From: Phoronis ovalis
Lineage: Eukaryota; Phoronida; Phoronidae
Reading direction: 5' to 3'
DNA: 13,121 nt
Assembly (NCBI GenBank): GCA_028565635.1
Contig: JAOXYB010040307.1
Span: 1-13,121, forward strand
Below are positions 8,651 through 13,121 of this stretch, piece by piece. Every line of letters begins with the position of its first letter. The first letter of the stretch is position 1. Position numbers and translations under genes: made by a program. Below the pieces are notes generated by a model. That model did not search any database, was not told the DNA's origin, and worked only from the letters and a program-made list of their open reading frames with translations.

Positions 8651-9068
8651 ATGGCAAACATCTTCCGGCATCTTTCATATAGTCGTTTTTCTGTGTGTGT
8701 GATTTATGTTCAATTCATATCGGCGGACAAAATACAGGGAAATTGAAGGTTTAGAAAACAATGGGGTGAATAAATGTCTTGGAATTCCTTACACTGTTCA
8801 TAATAGAGTTTACGAATATCCAATAAAGCTATCAAATTTTACTGGCACGTATCAAGCCAGCGCGTTTAAACCTGCGTGTCCACAGGATGAGGGCCTGTTG
8901 AATAGCATTGTGAAAAATGTATGGAAATCTAACAATGCTGAACATCCTGACGAATTTCAGTGAAGACTGCTTGTTTTTAAGTCGGCTTCCGCGAGAGAAG
9001 CTGGTAAAAAACGTCCAAATGTTGCATTTTTCCGAATTGCCGTTATTTACGTTTAGGGGGTGTTTGAA
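8651..9068 (+). pseudogene. Decayed N-terminus of a second carboxylesterase/cholinesterase-like gene
   Basis: Three consecutive parts of a type-B esterase N-terminus occur in order but in alternating frames. From the ATG at 8651 a signal-peptide-like stretch (SVCVIYVQFISA) runs to a stop at 8744. Overlapping it in the frame of 8706 is KYREIEGLENNGVNKCLGIPY, the family 'G-x-x-x-G...F-L-G-I-P-Y' opening, then F-T-G-T-Y-Q-A-S-A-F-K-P-A-C-P-Q, ending at TGA 8961-8963. In the next frame from 8959 comes S-E-D-C-L-F-L, the hallmark Ser-Glu-Asp-Cys-Leu block. The frame then appears to shift back to AVIYV-stop-GVFE at 9039-9068, where the oxyanion-hole H-G-G is expected. At least two indels are needed, and nothing resembling the serine exon follows. 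It lies on the same strand as the esterase upstream, so I infer a tandem duplicate that decayed. Assembly indels are an alternative for one shift. Confidence 0.65.
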
Positions 9069-9641
9069 AGATGATCACTGTTTTAAGGTGGTTTTATGTA
9101 TTAGAAACATTTTTTTTGTTTAAAGGTCAATATATTTGGCTAATTCGTTGCGTCATTTTTTTCGAGTAACGCTGTGACGTATTTTTAACGGCGAGTTCAA
9201 AATTGTGTTCTTTCCGTGAAAATAACTTTTTTCACATTTAAAAAAATTCTAGAGGTATACATTTTCTTATTTTTTGATATGTTTTTCTCCTTCACTTGAG
9301 CCTAATTTAGATATCATTTTTTACTCTCAACTCCATTCCAAACTTAATCAGTAGTAGAATTTATACCTCGGCCAAACACACTGTCTATAATTAACATAAT
9401 CTCTGGTATCAAACAGCTTAGAAAAGCAGGATATACTTTTCAATTCCTATAACGCAAATTATTAGACGATCCGAACTATCTAATGCGCTTACTTTGGCAG
9501 TGGGACACGTTTTCTGACCATTGCATGTGTTGGCTCGCTACATCTTGTTTGTTTGGGCCTCGAATAATCTGAAAATTCATATTCAGCGTTCCCACGATAT
9601 ATTATCGTCGTGCCATAGTTTGAGAATGCGCTATTGGAAAA

Positions 9642-9710
9642 ATATATATATGTGTGTGTGTGCGTGTGTGTGTATGTGTGTGTGTGTGTGTGTGTGTACA
9701 CATGTGTGTG
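9642..9710. repeat. (TG)n microsatellite with AT lead-in
   Basis: A short (AT)n run is followed by about 60 nt of TG repeats with interruptions (a CG, a TA and an ACACA near 9698-9702). Such TG/CA tracts are length-polymorphic and can adopt Z-DNA. No coding role. Confidence 0.95.
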
Positions 9711-9712
9711 TT

Positions 9713-9800
9713 TTCTAATTCGAATTAGTGATGTATTCTAATAGAATTAATATGTTCAAATAGAATTAGTGAATATGTTCTAATTCGAGTTTTTTGTTAC
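9713..9800. repeat. Degenerate 19-23-bp AT-rich tandem repeat
   Basis: About four imperfect copies of a unit beginning TTCTAAT/TTCAAAT and containing GAATTAGTGA or GAATTAATA lie directly after the TG tract. The first copy contains a perfect 14-bp palindrome, CTAATTCGAATTAG, at 9715-9728. It looks like slippage-derived repeat DNA. Confidence 0.7.
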
Positions 9801-10766
9801 TCAAATTAGTTTTTCGTTAGTTGAGGGGTTCGATCGACTATAATTAGCTATAATGTCCGAAACATGTACAGTACTTCCAAAAAGCAAAGCATTCGGACTC
9901 AACCCAAATACAGGAGCCGAAGACAACACGAGAAGTGATTGATGTGACATGAATTACTATTTACATGTAATGTGATTTTAATTATCAGGACTAAAGTATG
10001 ATTTAACATGGCATTGTAAACGCAAGCCAAAATATGTTATGAATGTTACAACTGACTACTTATAACCTACTAGTACTTGTATAATATTGTTTTCTTTTTT
10101 TAAATGAGTCAGCATTATTTTGAAATCGTTTTAAAATTGTATGTTAGAATGTTATGGATCATTTATTTCTAGCCTAGGCTTGAATTTAAACTTTTCGTTC
10201 TTATACATGTGCAGCAAATTAGAGCTAGTGGATGAGTGAATGAGTTCTTGAAGTTTACAATAGAGAAAACGTTATTAACCTGCACATTATTGCATCATAT
10301 GTTATTATTGTTTCTCACAAAAAAACGAAGTATTAAAAATTGTTAATTTTAAAAATTAGCGACTGCCAGTAATGACAATTTATACCATAGTTTTGATACA
10401 AATTCTACATTATGTGTTAACTGCACAGTTAGGTACCTGCAGATAATGTATTCCCAGTACTAAAAACTATTACGTTAACGAGAATTTTCTTGGATTAATA
10501 CATCTTTTTTTACATATTTCTTTGTATTTACACTTTAATAAATGACTTTAAATACAAAAAATCAATGCATACACAACAATCAAAATTGTCTTCAATCAAA
10601 TATGTCCTTCAGACAGTATTTTGGTAGGAACCAACTAGAACAGAATAAATTGAGGATTACGGCAGATTCGCTTTTTTGCATGCAAGATGAGGTATCAATT
10701 CATTTTTAAAGTAATGAAATACAAACATTCCATTTTTTTCTTGTAACTGCGTATATCAACTTATAT

Positions 10767-10794
10767 CCTTATATAGTCGTATGTCCTTATATAG
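10767..10794 (+). promoter_or_regulatory. Two CArG-like boxes upstream of the peptide gene
   Basis: The 10-mer CCTTATATAG occurs at 10767-10776 and again at 10785-10794, starting 18 bp apart. It is one base from the serum-response-factor consensus CC(A/T)6GG and also contains a TATA-like core. It lies about 270-300 bp upstream of the start codon at 11066. Function is only inferred; in AT-rich DNA such strings may be chance or a small local duplication. Confidence 0.3.
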
Positions 10795-11065
10795 TTGTCT
10801 TTTGTGAAGGATCTGTTGAAAATTAATTAAAATATAAGGTACAGCATAAACACATGGACACTAAACTCTGATTGGTTGACACTGTCTGTCGTAATATTTT
10901 ATCGCTGTCGCAAGCTATGTTAAATATTACCTTCAGCTTCATTACACATATCGGTACACAGGACAAAGCTTCAATTTTCTGGATCAGGAATAGTCCGACG
11001 AATAGAAATTCATCCAAACAGTTTAGCATTTCATATACCTTTTAGAAAGACCAGGAGAAAACACC

Positions 11066-11117
11066 ATGTCTCGTTTCCTGTGTGTTTATCTTTTGATTGT
11101 TAATATGTGGATGTTTG
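11066..11117 (+). CDS. Peptide gene exon 1: signal peptide
   Basis: It encodes MSRFLCVYLLIVNMWMF plus the first base of the next codon. The donor at 11118 was chosen over the alternative GTAAAC at 11122, because the latter would put a TGA directly after the junction with exon 2. Confidence 0.8.
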
Positions 11118-12612
11118 GTAGGTAAACATTTTAGTGCCGTTGTACCAAAAGAACAATATTTAAAGCTAAACTGAGAACTGAACAGTTTTAACATGTTTAC
11201 TGGTAAGAAATAGATGTGGAAAACGTTTGAAGTGAATTTTTTGTTGTAGGTTAATTTAACTAGCACTCAGATTTCTTATAGGATTATTTTCAATTCATGT
11301 AAACGTAATGGCAATGCCTGTTAAAGCATCACAGTAAATTAATGAGGGCATAGTCGATCTAAAAACATTACATAATTATGTATTACGTTCTCGTTACGAA
11401 ATGAAAAACAGCTTTTATGCATTGGACCTCTTTATTATTTTTAAAACATAGTTGAAGTTCATGGTAAACAAGTGGTTGAAAATTGTCCGAGACCATGCTA
11501 TCCTCCGAACGACTGTGTTCAATGTTTTGCAGACCCCTGTAGTACTCCGGGAGCTACATGTTGCATTCCTGGTTCGGTTTGTGTGTAAGTAATATAGCAT
11601 ATTTAGTACTTTTATTAAGGGACGAAGCCAAAAGCTCAATGTAGGATAAAATGTAGGATAACAATCTTAATTTTTTATGTATGGGGGTTCAAGATCAATT
11701 GAATTTTCAATAACAAAAATCATTTTAACTAGAAATGAAATTGAATTTGAATGTTTCAGTTGGATATCTGGGTGAACAATATGGATGAAAATTATTGTGC
11801 CAATTGATACTGCAAATTTTCCAGATTGATATTACCAGTTCTTCACTGTATCAAAACGGATTTTTAAAAAATTAAAATAAACTTGATACATGTTTGTGTT
11901 TATAATTTATTTAGTATAATTATTATTATCTATAACAGCAGAATGTTACATTAAAAACACCGCGATATCAACATTAAAGACAATTAAGTTTTGATGGGTG
12001 TCAGTCTTTGCAAAACTAATTAAATTGTGTTTTATCCTACATTGATCTTTTGGCCTCGTCCCTATATAAACTGTCCATCCTGAATAGAGATCTTTGTTAC
12101 GTTTTTTGTATAATTTTATAATTGGTTATGGTGCAATGTGTATCAATATCAATTTATTTTCAATGTTGTTATGGATTTAACTTTTAAATTAGAATAGTAC
12201 GTTTAGGTACACACGAATTTCATGTTTTCGGTTCGCTTGCCTAACTAACTTCTGAAGGGAGTAACAGTCACCAATCGATGTTCCTCCAACGGGTGTATCT
12301 GGCTGCTCCTTCCACCTTAAATATATCATGAAGAATGGTGTAAAATTGATTGCAACAACCAGGTTTTTAAAGCTACACATGTAGTACAAATATATATATA
12401 CTCGCTTTACTAAGTTTATACCGGGTTGCATGAAAAAATTAAACCGTTATACAGCCAACTGGTGTTAACATTTAATCAACAGGATTTCATAATTGGGACT
12501 CTATTTTGTTTTCAGTTCCAACTTTTGTGGTGGTTGTAACTGCGATTTTTTTCTGGGTGATGACATTATTCCAGGGTGTTCCGGCCCACTTCCGCCTCCA
12601 GCGTCCAAGTAG
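11066..12612 (+). CDS. Secreted 12-cysteine peptide, three exons, complete
   Basis: Exons 11066-11117, 11452-11584 and 12516-12612 join in frame (282 nt, 93 residues plus TAG). The start ATG has A at -3. The donors are G|GTAGGT and GT|GTAAGT, and the acceptors are AACATAG and TTTTCAG. Residues 1 to about 22 form a hydrophobic signal peptide, likely cut after V-H-G. The mature part, about 71 residues, has 12 cysteines spaced C-x3-C-x5-C-x2-C-x4-C-x6-C-C-x5-C-x4-C-x2-C-x-C-x11-C, with the blocks C-P-R-P-C-Y-P-P, A-D-P-C and N-F-C-G-G-C-N-C. The even Cys count suggests six disulfides. The tail is Pro-rich (P-L-P-P-P-A-S-K). I recognise the general look of short molluscan secreted Cys-rich proteins but no named family. 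Defence, protease inhibition or matrix roles are all possible. The phase-1 intron close to the signal-peptide boundary is typical of secreted peptide families. Confidence 0.85.
11118..11451 (+). other. Intron 1 of the peptide gene
   Basis: A phase-1 GT-AG intron of 334 nt. AT-rich, with no recognisable element. Confidence 0.75.
11452..11584 (+). CDS. Peptide gene exon 2: Cys 1-8
   Basis: It encodes the end of the signal peptide (V-E-V-H-G) and the first eight cysteines, including the adjacent pair in A-T-C-C-I-P-G. It ends in phase 2 before a consensus GTAAGT. Confidence 0.85.
11619..11651 (+). repeat. Left terminal inverted repeat
   Basis: A 33-bp arm that pairs with 12030-12062 with two mismatches. 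Confidence 0.9.
12030..12062 (-). repeat. Right terminal inverted repeat
   Basis: A 33-bp arm, the reverse complement of 11619-11651 with two mismatches. It ends in CGTCCC followed by TATATAA. Confidence 0.9.
12516..12612 (+). CDS. Peptide gene exon 3: Cys 9-12 and C-terminus
   Basis: The acceptor is GTTTTCAG at 12508-12515. The exon completes a Val codon, then reads SNFCGGCNCDFF and ends PLPPPASK before TAG at 12610-12612. It carries the last four cysteines. Confidence 0.85.
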
Positions 12613-13121
12613 TGAAAGGACTATGATACAGCTCACCAGCAAATAATAGAAAAAGTATCTAGGACCGATATAAACTGCGGTTAAATTAGACTCGCTGTAT
12701 ACATGTAACACCATAAACGTAACAAGAAGGTTGCTTCGAAAAATGTCAGAGAATGGTAGTGTAATGTAGAAACGGTAGGAAATTAGGGTTTTAGGCAGTG
12801 AAAATTGAAAGAAAGGGAGATGAAGTGGATGACTGCACAGATCGTAGAACTACAGAGGATTTGAGATTTTGTATGCAAGGCCATGTATTTATGATAGTTT
12901 TAGCAAACTGAAGCAAGCTTTCACTGCTGCACTTATAGACATAAATTTAGTAAAATATAACCATGTAAATTACATTTTACGATCTCATTCCGCCTTGTGT
13001 TAAGTAGGACACAAGTGATTTTCTCATCTGTTAGTAAAAATATTTCCGCAGAAACTGCAGCAAAAAAATATTTTATGCAAATGAAAATGCTAGCTCAAAC
13101 AGAGGGCAAACAATATATATA
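12613..13121. other. 3' UTR and downstream flank of the peptide gene
   Basis: About 0.5 kb with no open frame of note. I noticed no canonical AATAAA. The AT-rich stretch near 12950-12975 (AAAATATAA) is a weak variant candidate. An ATGCAAAT octamer at 13075-13082 is probably chance. Confidence 0.6.

Larger units (their letters stand above)
9069..11065. other. Intergenic region with repeats, no supported gene
   Basis: About 2 kb of AT-rich DNA between the esterase remnant and the cysteine-rich peptide gene. It holds a TG microsatellite (9642-9710), an adjacent degenerate tandem repeat (9713-9800), a small ACGATA-TAT-TATCGT hairpin (9594-9608) and two CArG-like boxes (10767-10794). The apparent open frames over the TG/CA tract are repeat artefacts. 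Confidence 0.7.
11619..12062. mobile_element. MITE-like element with 33-bp terminal inverted repeats
   Basis: The left end, 11619-11651 (starting GGGACGAAGCCAAAAG), is the reverse complement of 12030-12062 at 31 of 33 positions. The two ends differ at repeat positions 8 and 17. The element is about 444 bp, AT-rich inside and has no open frame, as expected of a non-autonomous miniature inverted-repeat DNA transposon. The flanks are TTAA on the left and TATA on the right. A TTAA target duplication with one decayed copy is possible, but the termini do not clearly fit piggyBac, so the superfamily stays open. Just inside the left end TGTAGGATAA is duplicated in tandem. It sits in sense-gene intron 2 and should be spliced out. 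Confidence 0.85.
11585..12515 (+). other. Intron 2 of the peptide gene, containing a MITE-like element
   Basis: A phase-2 GT-AG intron of 931 nt. About half is the inverted-repeat element at 11619-12062, whose left end starts 34 nt after the donor. The remaining sequence, 12063-12515, is AT-rich with no recognisable feature. Confidence 0.8.

Noticed and set aside
9489-9718. Open frames on both strands across the TG tract
   Set aside because: They are His-Thr or Cys-Val repeats produced by the microsatellite.
12189-12714. Minus-strand open frames antisense to the last exon of the peptide gene
   Set aside because: The plus strand gives a spliced signal peptide and Cys-rich product with consensus splice sites; the antisense peptides show no domain.

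Overview
The window looks like AT-rich nuclear DNA of a metazoan, most likely a lophotrochozoan and plausibly a bivalve mollusc. The evidence is spliceosomal GT-AG introns, a multi-exon cholinesterase-like gene, a short secreted cysteine-rich peptide gene, a decayed L1/Tx1-type LINE, a MITE-like element and TG/AAT microsatellites. The taxon is an inference; nothing in the sequence identifies a species.

Positions 1-6485 hold the 3' part of a plus-strand gene for a type-B carboxylesterase/cholinesterase-like protein. Seven coding exons join in frame into 504 residues plus stop. The 5' exons lie upstream of the window. The Ser, Glu and His of the catalytic triad are all present. The esterase domain is followed by a Gly/Thr/Ser-rich stalk, one C-terminal transmembrane helix and a short cytoplasmic tail with a YxxPhi motif and a C-terminal S-Q-I, which fits a class I PDZ ligand. 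This is a neuroligin-like layout with an apparently catalytic ectodomain. An in-frame 15-nt candidate microexon lies in the last intron, and retention of intron 5 would give a soluble form. The largest intron (2994-5322) is mostly an antisense, frameshifted LINE ORF2 relic at about 3230-5100.

Positions 6486-8650 are 3' UTR and intergenic DNA with no gene I can support. At 8651-9068 there is a frameshifted remnant of the N-terminus of a second carboxylesterase-like gene on the same strand, which points to a tandem esterase array with a decayed member. Positions 9069-11065 are non-coding and contain a TG microsatellite beside a degenerate AT-rich tandem repeat, and a pair of CArG-like boxes just upstream of the next gene.

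Positions 11066-12612 hold a complete three-exon plus-strand gene for a 93-residue secreted peptide: a signal peptide and a 12-cysteine mature region. Its second intron carries a MITE-like element of about 445 bp with 33-bp terminal inverted repeats. The rest of the window is flanking DNA. I see no tRNA, rRNA, CRISPR array or bacterial feature.
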